From Trichocoleus sp. (GTDB taxonomy: Bacteria > Cyanobacteriota > Cyanobacteriia > Elainellales > Elainellaceae), in contig DATNQD010000063.1 of NCBI GenBank assembly GCA_036702865.1, forward strand, positions 124,001-188,000: a stretch of DNA of 64,000 nt. Direction: 5' to 3'. The position numbers were made by a program, and so were the translations under genes. The notes under the pieces were generated by a model. That model searched no databases. It had not been told where the DNA came from and saw nothing but the letters and a program-made list of their open reading frames with translations. Shown here in pieces: positions 50,225-59,808 of this stretch. Numbering within the stretch: the stretch's first letter is position 1; every line of letters begins with the position of its first letter.

Positions 50225-53200
50225 TTAGTGAATTGAGTCTGTTGGGTTTAAGAGGGGCTTTTGTTGAAAGCTGAGGGTGATAATTTTCCAGGGAGCGATC
50301 GGGATTGAATCAGGATCGATCGGACAAATCGGATCTTCCAGCAGATTCGCGAGTTGGGCAGTTTGTGGATCGAGGGCATGGGTGAAGAGTAGCCCCGAAG
50401 ATTGCCAGGTCAGATCTGTAGGTTTGCCATGAGCTTCATAACAGCGCACAACCCACTGCATCGGGTCGGTTTCAGACTGCTTCAGAGCACTGAGGATCAA
50501 ATTTTCCCCTTCCAAGATGAGGAATTGCCCGATCGCAGGTAATGGGGCTGCTGAAGCTGATTGTGGAATTGACTGAGTATTCTGAACATCAAGAATCAAG
50601 GCTCGCAGCGGATGAGTGAGTTCATAGCCGCGCCTGACTGTCCGAGCCGATTGCCAGCTTTCTGCATGAGGATAAATCGCATAAGTGAATTTGTGCCAGC
50701 CGCGATCGGCGTCCGGGTTCGGCCATTCTGAGCCTCTAAGTAAGGTTAGGCGGAGTTGGTTGGGTTGGCTGTCATACCCATGTTTACAATCGCTGAGAAT
50801 GCTTACGCCATAGGTTCCGTCGCTCAGATCAGCCCAATTCAAAGCAGGGACTTCCCACTGTGCTTTTTCTCGATCGCTTCGAGGACGAGTTGGACGATCG
50901 ATCGCTCCAAACGGAATTTCGCAAGTGGCAAAGTCGGATTCTAGATTGAGTGGAAAAGCTGCCTTGACTAAGGTATGCCGCTCTTGCCAGTCCACCTCTG
51001 TTTCGATTGTCAGCACTGGAGAACCTTGCTGAAGCACATAGGTCTGCCAGAAAGTCGATTGCCCAATTTTGCGGATCACCTGAATTCGCGTTTCCAGGCT
51101 GTTCTGAGCGATCGATCGAATTTCCACTAATTCCGCGGCTGGTAAAGGCTGCTTCGCATACTCCGGATCGATATTCCAGGCATCCCAATATTGACCCTGA
51201 TCAACAAAAGCTTGAAGCTGATTGCCCGCTCCACAAAGCACCTGCCGCTGGTTCTGCTTATCAAAAATTTGGCTCAAATCTCCGGTTTGTGGGTCGATCG
51301 AAACCGTGAGAAACTCATTTTCCAGAACGAGGGAAAGGAATGAGGAATGCGGGACAAACGATGAGGAAGGGATGAGCCAGAAGCAGCAATAGCCGATCGC
51401 CGGGATATGGTTTGCTTGGAACGTGAGGCATTTGCCTGTTGGATTAGAGCGACCAGAGTGGCTGTAGAAATCGATCGGGTTTCCTTGCAGGTCTTGCACT
51501 TGCCAATGAGTTTGACTGGATGCTGGAATTTCTAGAGTGACGAGGTGCGATCGTTCCCAGTTCAAAGAATTGAAAACGACGATCGGTTGGGCTGCGGGAT
51601 GAGGGGCTGAGGGAAGCGTGATCTGGGCAGCGATCGATTGCAGGGCTTGCTGAGTCAAATTTTCTGCACTAGCAATCACAGACTGCCACATCAGATTTGC
51701 TTCAATGAAAACCTCTGGAATTGCTGAACCGGGCAAAATATCGTGAAACTGATTAAACAAAACCTGCTTCCAGGCAGACTCAATGTCCTGCTGCGGATAA
51801 GGAACTTGAGCCAGCAGTGTGGCGATCGAGGCAAACAGTTCTGCTTCATACAGCAATCGCTCACTCAAGCGGTTCGATCGTTTCTGGTCTGCATGAGTCG
51901 TGTAGCAGCCGCGATGAAATTCTAAATAGAGTTCGCTGTTCCAAATGGGAAAATTGGTTGTGGGGAATTGATCATGGGTTAGGAGTTCTTCTTCCCTTTC
52001 CCCTGTCTCCTTCTCAGCGGGTCTTCCTTGCTCTGTGGCTCTTTGCTGCGTCCCGTTCTCCAGATCTTGCAAAAACTCTAGAGCCGTCTGAAACTCTAGC
52101 TTTGGGAAAAAGGGAGAATGTTGCCAGCGATCGACCAGTTCGAGCATATCGCGGCTGGGTCCGCCACCATGATCGCCAACACCAGGCAGCCAGAGTGAGA
52201 TTTGCGCTTTGGTTTGGGTTTCCCATTGAGCGGCATAATTTGCCATTTTAACGGGGTCAATCCCTTCACCGATTGGGGCAGAGTTGAGGCTAAAAATTTG
52301 GCTGCCATCGGGAGCCTGCCACTCAAAAACCTCATGGGGAAACTGTGTTGTGTCGTTCCAGCGCAGCTTTTGGGTGACAAAATAGGCGACTCCCCCTTGC
52401 TTTAAGATTTGGGGCAACTGCCAGCAAAAACCGAAGCTATCCGGCAACCAGGCAATTTTGCTAACCTGACCGAACTTCTCTCGGACATATCGCTGTCCAT
52501 AAAGCACCTGACGCACCAAAGATTCACCGCTAATCAGGTTTAGCTCTGGCTCAACCCACAAGCCAGCAATCACTTCCCAACGTCCTGTTTTGACTTGGGC
52601 TTGAATTGCGGTAAAGAGATCGGGGCGGTTTGTCTCAATCCAGTCATAAAGTGCAGGCGTGGAGTGACCAAAAATCAAGTTAGGAAAGTCTTTTTGCAGC
52701 GAAAGCACCGACTGAAACGTGCGTTGTGCCGCCTCCCAGGTGTCATCGATCGCCCAGAGCCATGCCAGATCTAAGTGAGCATGTCCAAGTAGATAAATGG
52801 TGCGCTGCTTAATCAGATCGCTCAATGGCTGAAGCCGTTGCCGCACCTGCATCATTGCCTGATCAAACTTCGATCGATTGTTCTGTTCCTCCCAGGGAAT
52901 CGAGTCGATCGCAGCTTCCACTGCCGCTAATTGGTTGGGTGCAAATTGGCTGAGATAAATCTGTAATACTGCCAATTCATCTGCAACAAATCCGGGTTCG
53001 GGGCAGGGGTCAAGGCGGCGATCGGGCTGTTCATAAATACAAATCGAACGCACTAACGCACCATTGTCATGTCCGGGACTGACGAGGCGAATGGCAAGGT
53101 CGATCGTCTCTCCAGGCGTCACATTTGGACTGAGCAAAATTCTGGTCTGACAATCAAACAAATCGCCTTCTTGTACCAGTTTTCCGTTGACAAAAACCTG

Positions 53201-53524
53201 CGCTGCTTCTGCCCACCAAATTAATGCCAGCCGTAACGTCATTCCTGCCAACGGATAATCTTGCAACGCGACCGGAATCGTTAACTGCTGACCCAACCAC
53301 AGCACCCGCTGTCCTTTCTCCCAGGCAATGTGATCTCGATCGTTCAAGCTTGCAGTTTTCCAGGTTTCCCAGGTCTGAGCCTGAGTTGCTGCGTCAATGG
53401 GTAAGTCTGCCTCACAAAATCGCCATTGCGTCTGGAGATCCAGTTGGGTCAGTTGACGGAGGCGATCGATCGCCCTTCCCAGACGATTAGCGGGTTGGCT
53501 TGAGGCAGTCGGCATATCCAGCAT
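50225..53524 (-). CDS. Alpha-mannosidase, GH38
   Basis: This large retaining alpha-mannosidase is 1099 aa from ATG 53524; the frame extends 64 codons further to a TTG that overlaps the next gene, which is unlikely. An N-terminal beta domain (about 60-200) precedes the GH38 barrel with YLLGHAHLDLAWLWAID (zinc ligands near 248-250) and AWLPDSFGFCWQLPQILKQGG, where Asp362 is the expected nucleophile; LPGVGDHGGGPSRDML and WNSELYLEFHRGCYTTHADQK follow. C-terminal beta domains complete the bacterial YbgG/Ams1-like layout. Two inserts (DNA about 51325-51380 and 51960-52055) are low-complexity and repeat-like. Its role would be trimming of mannose from glycans or storage polymer; location is cytoplasmic as no signal peptide is seen. 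Confidence 0.93.
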   Translation of the reverse strand: MLDMPTASSQPANRLGRAIDRLRQLTQLDLQTQWRFCEADLPIDAATQAQTWETWKTASLNDRDHIAWEKGQRVLWLGQQLTIPVALQDYPLAGMTLRLALIWWAEAAQVFVNGKLVQEGDLFDCQTRILLSPNVTPGETIDLAIRLVSPGHDNGALVRSICIYEQPDRRLDPCPEPGFVADELAVLQIYLSQFAPNQLAAVEAAIDSIPWEEQNNRSKFDQAMMQVRQRLQPLSDLIKQRTIYLLGHAHLDLAWLWAIDDTWEAAQRTFQSVLSLQKDFPNLIFGHSTPALYDWIETNRPDLFTAIQAQVKTGRWEVIAGLWVEPELNLISGESLVRQVLYGQRYVREKFGQVSKIAWLPDSFGFCWQLPQILKQGGVAYFVTQKLRWNDTTQFPHEVFEWQAPDGSQIFSLNSAPIGEGIDPVKMANYAAQWETQTKAQISLWLPGVGDHGGGPSRDMLELVDRWQHSPFFPKLEFQTALEFLQDLENGTQQRATEQGRPAEKETGEREEELLTHDQFPTTNFPIWNSELYLEFHRGCYTTHADQKRSNRLSERLLYEAELFASIATLLAQVPYPQQDIESAWKQVLFNQFHDILPGSAIPEVFIEANLMWQSVIASAENLTQQALQSIAAQITLPSAPHPAAQPIVVFNSLNWERSHLVTLEIPASSQTHWQVQDLQGNPIDFYSHSGRSNPTGKCLTFQANHIPAIGYCCFWLIPSSSFVPHSSFLSLVLENEFLTVSIDPQTGDLSQIFDKQNQRQVLCGAGNQLQAFVDQGQYWDAWNIDPEYAKQPLPAAELVEIRSIAQNSLETRIQVIRKIGQSTFWQTYVLQQGSPVLTIETEVDWQERHTLVKAAFPLNLESDFATCEIPFGAIDRPTRPRSDREKAQWEVPALNWADLSDGTYGVSILSDCKHGYDSQPNQLRLTLLRGSEWPNPDADRGWHKFTYAIYPHAESWQSARTVRRGYELTHPLRALILDVQNTQSIPQSASAAPLPAIGQFLILEGENLILSALKQSETDPMQWVVRCYEAHGKPTDLTWQSSGLLFTHALDPQTAQLANLLEDPICPIDPDSIPIAPWKIITLSFQQKPLLNPTDSIH

Positions 53525-53665
53525 TTTTCCAGGTAAGATCGAGGCAATCGCATCAACGATCGCTTTCCTGACTCTAGCAGGGAACGGATTTGAGATTATT
53601 CTTCTACCTGGTTCTCTAAGCCCCAGTTCTCCAATCTGCCTATCCTCCCACTCTCGGATTGCCCT

Positions 53666-55222
53666 ATGACCTCCGGACGCTATCAAAGTCGATTTTTGAG
53701 CTTCCTCTCGCAGCAATCTTTGCGGCTACAAGACCAGTCCGGGCAATTTTGGCGACAGGCGAAACTGGCAGCAGTCTGGGGCACTCAGATTTTTCTCTAC
53801 CCACTTTATGTGGCATTTCAGACGAGTCGGCTGGCAACCAAGCAACTGAAGCACACTGCTAAAAGCGCACTGCCTCAGGTTCGGGCCACCCTGAAGCGAT
53901 CGACCCTGGCAACAGGAGAAACACCTGCCCTCAACACCGATGCACCCATTCGCAAAACTCTGGAGCAAATCCAGGCATTCGAGATTTCCCTGCCTGCAAA
54001 TCAGATTGTGCTTCAGCCTGCTGTATTAGAGACAGCTTTGATTGAGAGCAAGCGGGGGAAACGAGAGGCAGAGCGGCAGGCAAGAAAGCAGCGCAAAGCA
54101 AGGGAAAAGCAGTTATCCGCTCACTCATCCCCGAATCTGAAAGTTCGAGGCATTGCGACGTTGTTGGAGTCCCGACAGCTAGTTTTGGCGACGATCAATA
54201 ATCAACTGCTCGACATCCTGACAACCGAACAGCAGAACCAGCTCCAGCGACAGATGATTTGGGAACTGGCAGACTTTCACCGAGAGCGGCGGCGATTGGG
54301 ACTCGATCGCGCTTCTGCCTCTCAACCCCGGCTGGTCAATTCTTTTCTGCCATTGCCTTCAGAACGACCCTACGCCATTCTGCCAGTGCGGTGGTTTTAT
54401 CAGCTCATGTCATGGGAACAGCAAGGGGCAATTGCCGCTGCAACCAATTTATTTCAAGAAGCTCAGCTTGCTTTAATGCCTGTCCGTCCCAAAGCTGCGC
54501 TGCCAAATGCAGATCGTTCGCTGCGATCGGCTCAGTTAAATTGGTCACCGATTGGAGAATGGTCGCAGGCATTTGCGGGGAATCGACAAAACATAACTGG
54601 GGATTCGCTGCTGGGTCGGTTACAAACTAGCGTTGTCGCACTGATACAACTGCCGGAACAAATTATCCATAAACTGACCCAGGAAAAGAGCATTGTTCCT
54701 TACAACTCACCCGCTGATGCTGTAAACCAGCCTTCCCCTGCGTCTAGTCCTTCACAGCCCTGGCTGACGATGGAATCTCTGTTTAGTCGCGCTGCCGATC
54801 CTTCGAGCCAGCCAAACGGGGCAACCTGGGAGTTATTGGATACAGCGGCGATCGAAGCGGCAACAAAGGCAAGGCTGACAAAACTTCGACAAGCTGAAGA
54901 AGCGAACCCGAATCAACTGGCTCAAGCAAATCGAACTGAAGTCACCCAATGGCGATCGGTCGATCGAGCAGTTGTGCCCTCAACGGCAACAGCATCAGCG
55001 ATTTCGGTTGTCTCTCGTCCTGAAACGAAACTAGATACGCGCCATGTGGAACCAGAAGGGACGATCGAACTCAACTCAACCTGGATTGAAGCAAAAGTGA
55101 CGACTGTGGGCTATGTGAAGCATCCTTTAGAGCAACTGCTGGGATGGCTCGATCGCAGCATGGTTTGGCTAGAGGACAGGCTGACCAATCTTTGGGGATG
55201 GCTGCGCGATCGGTTGAAATAG
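53666..55222 (+). CDS. Conserved cyanobacterial hypothetical protein with amphipathic C-terminus
   Basis: This 518-aa protein of unknown family starts at ATG 53666 in a region divergent from the mannosidase gene (141-bp gap from its chosen start). The N-terminal about 70 residues contain an aromatic, possibly membrane-associating stretch (WGTQIFLYPLYVAFQTSRLATKQ). A Lys/Arg/Glu-rich coiled segment (KRGKREAERQARKQRKAREK) lies near 130-150, helical LESRQLVLATINNQLLDILT near 170-190, long Pro/Ser/Ala-rich linkers from 330 to 470, and the end HPLEQLLGWLDRSMVWLEDRL is a Trp-rich amphipathic helix. It is probably a peripheral membrane or thylakoid-associated protein; no catalytic motif is recognised. 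Confidence 0.72.
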   Translation: MTSGRYQSRFLSFLSQQSLRLQDQSGQFWRQAKLAAVWGTQIFLYPLYVAFQTSRLATKQLKHTAKSALPQVRATLKRSTLATGETPALNTDAPIRKTLEQIQAFEISLPANQIVLQPAVLETALIESKRGKREAERQARKQRKAREKQLSAHSSPNLKVRGIATLLESRQLVLATINNQLLDILTTEQQNQLQRQMIWELADFHRERRRLGLDRASASQPRLVNSFLPLPSERPYAILPVRWFYQLMSWEQQGAIAAATNLFQEAQLALMPVRPKAALPNADRSLRSAQLNWSPIGEWSQAFAGNRQNITGDSLLGRLQTSVVALIQLPEQIIHKLTQEKSIVPYNSPADAVNQPSPASSPSQPWLTMESLFSRAADPSSQPNGATWELLDTAAIEAATKARLTKLRQAEEANPNQLAQANRTEVTQWRSVDRAVVPSTATASAISVVSRPETKLDTRHVEPEGTIELNSTWIEAKVTTVGYVKHPLEQLLGWLDRSMVWLEDRLTNLWGWLRDRLK

Positions 55223-55402
55223 AAGCCAGGATTGGGAGCCTTGGGGGCGTTCAAGATAGATAGCTTCTTGCCCTGGCTCGATTGGAACCCGATGCTCAGA
55301 TGCTCAAAGGTTCTGCTTTCCAGTTAGAGCGGGTGACGCCAATTAAGAAGCGGTTGGGTAAGGTGTGAGAGCCTAAATGGCGATATGAGCAGCCCCCGTC
55401 TC

Positions 55403-56764
55403 TTACCTCACCGCAGCCGCTAACTCGATCGCCTCTCCCGTCAGACTAAAGGCGCGAACTTCAGTGATTTTGACCTGAACCAGCTTGCCCTTCAGTTGCT
55501 CAATCTCTCCCTGGAAGAAAGTGAGGCGATTGCCGCTCGTCCGTCCCATGACCTGGGTTGGGTCTTTGGGGTTCACTTCCTCAACCAGCACTTCTTCAAT
55601 GCGTCCGGCATAGCGGAGCGATCGTTCTGCGGCTTTGGTTGATACCAGATGATTGAGTCGTTGCAGCCGATCGGATTTCACTTCTTCGGAAAGCTGATTG
55701 TCCCACAGGGCGGCAGGTGTGCCGGGGCGAGGCGAATAGGCGGCTGTGTTGAGCTGATCGAAGCCAATGTCCTCCACCAGTTTCATCGTGTTCTCGAACT
55801 GCGCTTCTGTCTCACCAGGGAAACCAACGATCGCATCGGCACTGATGGCAGCATCGGGCATATAGGAGCGAATTGTGTCGATAATGCGGCGATATTTCTC
55901 ATGCGTATAGCCACGCGACATTGCCTTCAAAATTTCGTTATCGCCAGACTGAAACGGAATGTGGAAATGCTCACAGACTTTGGGCAGTTCAGCGCAAGCC
56001 CGGATCAATCGTTCTGTGAAATAGCGTGGATGACTGGTGGCAAACCGGATGCGATCGATCCCCGGTACATCATGCACAAAATACAGCAAGTCCGTCAGCG
56101 TATGCTGATGCCGACCGTCTGAGGTGGAGCCAGGTAAATCACGCCCGTAAGCATCAATGTTCTGTCCGAGCAGCGTCACTTCTTTGAACCCCTGCCGTCC
56201 CAGTTCTTCCATTTCTGCCCGAATTGCCTCTGGAGTACGAGATTGCTCCACGCCTCGCACATTAGGCACAACGCAGTAGGTGCAGCGTTCATTGCAGCCA
56301 TAAATCACATTAACCCAGGCAGTCACGCGGCTATCGCGCCGAGGCTTGGTAATGTCTTCAAAAATATGGACTGCCTCCGTCGCCACAACCTGATTGCCGT
56401 CTAACACCTGTTCTAGCAACTCGCGTAGCCGATTCGCGTGCTGAGGACCCATAACAAGATCGAGTTCTGGCACCCGCCGCAGCAGTGATTCGCCTTCCTG
56501 TTGAGCGACACAGCCTGCCACAATGAGCGTCAGATCTGGCTGTTCGTGCTTCCGTTTGGCTTGCCTGCCCAGATAGGAATAAACCTTTTGTTCTGCGTTG
56601 TCTCGAATGGTGCAGGTGTTGTACAAAATCACATCGGCATCGTCGGGCTGGTCTGACCACTCCAACCCCATATCTTCTAGAATGCCTGCCATGCGCTCAG
56701 AGTCAGCTTTGTTCATCTGACAGCCAAAAGTTGTGATGTGATAGCGGCGGGGGGAGTCTGTCAT
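55403..56764 (-). CDS. miaB: tRNA-2-methylthio-N6-dimethylallyladenosine synthase MiaB
   Basis: MiaB is a radical SAM methylthiotransferase that adds a methylthio group to i6A37 of tRNAs reading UNN codons. The protein is 453 aa from ATG 56764 (a TTG nine codons upstream is less likely). Order of domains: UPF0004 with [14 protein letters not shown] and [18 protein letters not shown] (cluster Cys residues), a radical SAM core with [27 protein letters not shown] and the [12 protein letters not shown] region, and a C-terminal TRAM domain ([13 protein letters not shown]). RSRTP and the [10 protein letters not shown] stretch are typical of MiaB rather than MtaB or RimO. All six cluster Cys are visible. 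It has no operon partner here. Confidence 0.96.
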   Translation of the reverse strand: MTDSPRRYHITTFGCQMNKADSERMAGILEDMGLEWSDQPDDADVILYNTCTIRDNAEQKVYSYLGRQAKRKHEQPDLTLIVAGCVAQQEGESLLRRVPELDLVMGPQHANRLRELLEQVLDGNQVVATEAVHIFEDITKPRRDSRVTAWVNVIYGCNERCTYCVVPNVRGVEQSRTPEAIRAEMEELGRQGFKEVTLLGQNIDAYGRDLPGSTSDGRHQHTLTDLLYFVHDVPGIDRIRFATSHPRYFTERLIRACAELPKVCEHFHIPFQSGDNEILKAMSRGYTHEKYRRIIDTIRSYMPDAAISADAIVGFPGETEAQFENTMKLVEDIGFDQLNTAAYSPRPGTPAALWDNQLSEEVKSDRLQRLNHLVSTKAAERSLRYAGRIEEVLVEEVNPKDPTQVMGRTSGNRLTFFQGEIEQLKGKLVQVKITEVRAFSLTGEAIELAAAVR

Positions 56765-57246
56765 AGTTTCGATCTGGTCAAACCCAAACAAGTAATTAGC
56801 AGGGAATCGGTAGTTGGTAAGTCGGTGCTAGACAAAAAACTCTCTGTTTGAAGCTTTGTCTGAAGCGCTACCGAATTAACGATTGCTTGCATTTCCGTTC
56901 TTCATTATAGGTTCTGTCGATCGCACCTGTTGGGTAATTTGCAGCAGGGAACAGGTGATAGAAAATAAACTGCCATTTCACACATTTCATAAAAAAGCCC
57001 CGATCAGGAGAACCTAACCGGGGAACGTCCAATGGTGTGCTATTACGATCAGGATTCCCTAGTTCCTCAGAAATTTAACAGCCGATCGCTCCCTAAAATC
57101 TTCATCTCTTGTCTAAAACTCGATCGCTCCCGCTGCGCCAGCTAGTTTCCTTCGCAAGTAGGATGCTGTCATTTCAGCCACAAACAATACTCAGTCAAGA
57201 CAAAAATTGTTTACTCCATCCCTAGATTTTGCCCCGCTTACAACTT
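56765..57246. other. 482-bp intergenic region with an antisense terminator-like hairpin
   Basis: Divergent spacer between miaB and the NTF2-like gene. It contains no credible protein gene. At 56991-57023 is a hairpin that reads as a terminator on the minus strand, implying a transcript made from the right-hand part of this spacer; this is listed separately. A TTGACT box at about 57195 (minus strand) could be a -35 element, but no good -10 is paired with it. Confidence 0.4.
56991..57023 (-). terminator. Terminator-like hairpin on the minus strand, no known gene upstream
   Basis: On the minus strand the arms CCCCG and CGGGG (57019-57023 with 56998-57002) enclose an inner stem AGG/CCT around four bases, and are followed by TTTTTT (56996-56991). 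It stands about 225 bp upstream of miaB, so it would either end a small RNA read from 57030-57240 or attenuate the miaB leader. Confidence 0.5.
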
Positions 57247-57675
57247 ATGGACAGCCAAACCACGCTCCCCACAACTGAAAGTTCTCAAACTGAGCCGATC
57301 GTGCCTATCATTACCGAACCCACGATCGCTCACTATTTTGAAACCTTTAACGCGGATGATTTTGAGGCAACCGCAAATCTCTTTGCTCCAGATGGTGAGC
57401 TGCATGCGCCGTTTGAGTCGCCCATCGCTGGACGAGAGGCAATTGTCGCTTATCTAGAGCAGGAAGCCAAGGGGATGCGCCTGGAGCCACGGCAGTTTGT
57501 GAGCCAAATTCTGGAAACGGGTGAAACCGAAGTAAAAGTGAGCGGCAAAGTACAAACTCCGCTCTTCGGAGTCAACGTTACCTGGACGTTTGTGTTGAAT
57601 GAGCGATCGGAAATTGTGATGGCTGGCGTCAAGCTGCTAGCTGCACTGGAAGATTTGTTGAAATTAAAGCAGTAG
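57247..57675 (+). CDS. NTF2-like protein, orange-carotenoid-protein C-terminal-domain homologue
   Basis: This 142-aa single NTF2-fold domain from ATG 57247 resembles the C-terminal domain of OCP and its stand-alone homologues (CTDH), carotenoid carriers in the cyanobacterial cytosol. Matching stretches are IAHYFETFNADDFEATANLFAPDG, APFESPIAGREAIVAYLEQEAKG, VSGKVQTPLFGVNV and LLAALEDLLKL. Tyr30 and Trp113 fall where the ring-keto hydrogen-bonding Tyr and Trp of OCP are expected (by my recollection of the motif, not alignment). The loop between FGVNV and W is shorter than in OCP, so carotenoid binding is not certain. No OCP or frp gene is near. A non-carotenoid SnoaL-like enzyme is the alternative. 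Confidence 0.82.
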   Translation: MDSQTTLPTTESSQTEPIVPIITEPTIAHYFETFNADDFEATANLFAPDGELHAPFESPIAGREAIVAYLEQEAKGMRLEPRQFVSQILETGETEVKVSGKVQTPLFGVNVTWTFVLNERSEIVMAGVKLLAALEDLLKLKQ

Positions 57676-57902
57676 GTTCGCTCAAGCAATTTCTAGTTCA
57701 GCTTTTAGCTAACAAAATTTCGTCAGAGCAGGTTTCGTACTTGGTTGACGGCTAGAAATGGGTTTCTCCTGGCTCAATCTGCCCTAACCTATATCGTTCC
57801 TCAACCTGCAACCATTCCATCTTGGCGATCGTCTAGTCTGCTAGAACAATTCATGCGAGGATAGAACTCTCTGGTAATTCTCTGCTCTGATAAGATTGTT
57901 TT

Positions 57903-58124
57903 GTGACCTGGATCACGCTTAGAACAACGGGAATTCAATGGGAGGCGGAGCTTATGCAGCAAATGCTAGAAGCTCATGGGATTCCTGCCCGCGTCGTCGC
58001 CCAGGGGATAACGCCGCATTTTGGCTGCGGTACTCCTTCTGCGTTGCAAGTGCGTCCCCAGGATCAATGGACTGCCTTATTGCTCCTCAGCCCCATTGAA
58101 GAAAACCTCGAAGAAAGCGTTTGA
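57903..58124 (+). CDS. DUF2007-like small protein
   Basis: This 73-aa protein starts at GTG 57903. The pattern WITLRTTGIQWEAELMQQMLEAHGIPARVVAQG followed by GTPSALQVRPQDQWTALLLL is the DUF2007 type (a small ACT/PII-like fold sometimes called putative signal-transducing domain). In the family the helix with EA..mq.mLea.gI carries the conserved core, which is present. Eight bases separate it from accD with a shared direction, so the two are co-transcribed and possibly coupled. No function is established. Confidence 0.8.
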   Translation: MTWITLRTTGIQWEAELMQQMLEAHGIPARVVAQGITPHFGCGTPSALQVRPQDQWTALLLLSPIEENLEESV

Positions 58125-58132
58125 GAAGTTAG

Positions 58133-59071
58133 ATGTCCCTATTTGATTGGTTTGCTAATCGGCGGAAAGAAGGTGCGACGAATACAGAACGGCAGGAACG
58201 AGAAATTGCCGATGGACTCTGGAGTAAATGTTCGGAGTGCGGTGTTCTGACCTACACCAAAGACCTGCGTGCGAATCAGATGGTTTGCGCTGAGTGTGGT
58301 GAGCATGTGCGGATTTTTAGCGATGAGCGAATTTCGCAACTCATTGATCCCGGCACCTGGAAGCCGCTTGACGAGCACTTAATGCCGACTGATCCGCTTA
58401 AGTTTCGGGATCGCAAATCCTATGGCGATCGGCTGAGAGAAACGCAAGACAAGATTGGTCTGAGCGATGCCGTCCAAACTGGTTTAGGGCAAATGGAAAG
58501 CCTGCCTGTGGGGTTGGGCGTGATGGACTTCCGCTTTATGGGCGGCAGCATGGGATCAGTAGTCGGCGAAAAACTGACTCGGATGATTGAACGATCGACC
58601 CGCGAACGGCTGCCTGTGATTATTGTCTGTGCTTCGGGCGGCGCGCGAATGCAGGAAGGAATGCTCAGCCTGATGCAAATGGCAAAAATTTCGGCAGCGC
58701 TAGAGCGTCATCGAGAATCAAGTCTGCTCTATATTCCGGTACTGACCCATCCGACGACCGGGGGCGTGACGGCAAGTTTCGCGATGCTCGGAGATATTAT
58801 TCTGGCAGAACCGAAAGCGACGATCGGCTTTGCAGGCAGAAGAGTGGTGGAACAAACCCTTCGCGAAAAGCTGCCCGACGACTTCCAGACCTCTGAGTAT
58901 TTGCTGACGCATGGCTTTGTCGATGCGATCGTGCCTAGAACGCAGCTCAAGAAAACCCTGGCGCAATTAATCCGCCTGCATCAGCCTCATACGCCGCTCA
59001 CCCCCACTCATGCCCCTCATTTTGTTCATGTGCCCGATGTCTTGCCGTTTAAAACGGTGACACCGGACTAA
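58133..59071 (+). CDS. accD: Acetyl-CoA carboxylase carboxyltransferase subunit beta
   Basis: AccD joins AccA in the carboxyltransferase half-reaction that makes malonyl-CoA for fatty-acid synthesis. The 312-aa protein has the N-terminal zinc ribbon [13 protein letters not shown]...CAECGEHVR (four Cys), [18 protein letters not shown], the crotonase-like core [37 protein letters not shown] and [18 protein letters not shown], and [19 protein letters not shown]. All conserved blocks are intact and the length is normal. It follows the DUF2007-like gene by eight bases and converges with the DUF305 gene six bases after its stop, without a visible terminator. Confidence 0.97.
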   Translation: MSLFDWFANRRKEGATNTERQEREIADGLWSKCSECGVLTYTKDLRANQMVCAECGEHVRIFSDERISQLIDPGTWKPLDEHLMPTDPLKFRDRKSYGDRLRETQDKIGLSDAVQTGLGQMESLPVGLGVMDFRFMGGSMGSVVGEKLTRMIERSTRERLPVIIVCASGGARMQEGMLSLMQMAKISAALERHRESSLLYIPVLTHPTTGGVTASFAMLGDIILAEPKATIGFAGRRVVEQTLREKLPDDFQTSEYLLTHGFVDAIVPRTQLKKTLAQLIRLHQPHTPLTPTHAPHFVHVPDVLPFKTVTPD

Positions 59072-59077
59072 GACGCT

Positions 59078-59722
59078 TTAGTGCATCCCGTGATGCATTT
59101 CGGGCATTGTTTCGGCAACGCCAAACCAGCTTTTCAGCCAGGTCTGCATCTGGCTAATCTCCTGTTGCTGTGTGGTGGCAATCGCTTCTGCAAAAGGACG
59201 CACGGCTTGATGCTCGACTAAGTTGCGGTTGAGCAGCATTTGGGACATCATCACGGCTCCCTCGTGATGCATCACCATGTCTTCGAGAAAGGCACGATCG
59301 AGGGCATCCCCCTGAAGCTGAGCCATGTCACGCATCATCGGGGAGTAGGTGGGTGAGGCAGACTGTCCTGGATACCAGTCTTTCAGCCAGGTCTGCATTT
59401 GGTTGATTTCGCGAGTCTGCACCTCAATGATGTCTTGAGCAAACTGCTTCATTTCCGGTCGATCGCTGCGCTCTAAGATCAGCTTTGCGCCGTCGATCGC
59501 TTCTTGATGATGCGGGATCATTTCGCTCAGGTATTCCAATTCACTGTTAACTTGCATCCCATGCATCATTTCTCCCTGCTGCCCTTCCTGATGCATCGAA
59601 TGATTCATGGCAACATTCGTTGGGCGGTTTACTTCCCGGTTCATTGCACCCTGGATCAGAATGCCAGATGCAAGCAACCCAACACCTGCAACTGCTGTGA
59701 CTACAAGTGTTTTTGTCTTCAT
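59078..59722 (-). CDS. DUF305 double-domain exported protein (copper-binding type)
   Basis: This 214-aa exported protein from ATG 59722, supported by a GGAG site six bases upstream. A signal-type helix (about 4-22) precedes a Met/His-rich segment (HSMHQEGQQGEMMHGMQ). Two DUF305 repeats follow, each a helical bundle with EMIPHHQEAIDGAK (first) and DMVMHHEGAVMMSQML (second) and the shared QEINQMQTWLK-like closing helix. The C-terminus EMHHGMH is again metal-rich. Members of this family in cyanobacteria (CopM type) bind copper in the periplasm; this is inferred here from the Met/His content and the HMA gene 87 bp downstream. It is read in the same direction, so the two form a pair. Confidence 0.88.
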   Translation of the reverse strand: MKTKTLVVTAVAGVGLLASGILIQGAMNREVNRPTNVAMNHSMHQEGQQGEMMHGMQVNSELEYLSEMIPHHQEAIDGAKLILERSDRPEMKQFAQDIIEVQTREINQMQTWLKDWYPGQSASPTYSPMMRDMAQLQGDALDRAFLEDMVMHHEGAVMMSQMLLNRNLVEHQAVRPFAEAIATTQQQEISQMQTWLKSWFGVAETMPEMHHGMH

Positions 59723-59808
59723 ATATTTCTCCACAACTGATTTGACCAACCGAATTTATCGACAGAATTGAACCGCGAGGAAGCCGCTCTACCGCTTCCT
59801 TCTACGGT

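Noticed and set aside
53525-53716. Longer N-terminus for the mannosidase (TTG start)
   Set aside because: It would overlap the start of the divergent hypothetical gene and adds sequence without family resemblance.
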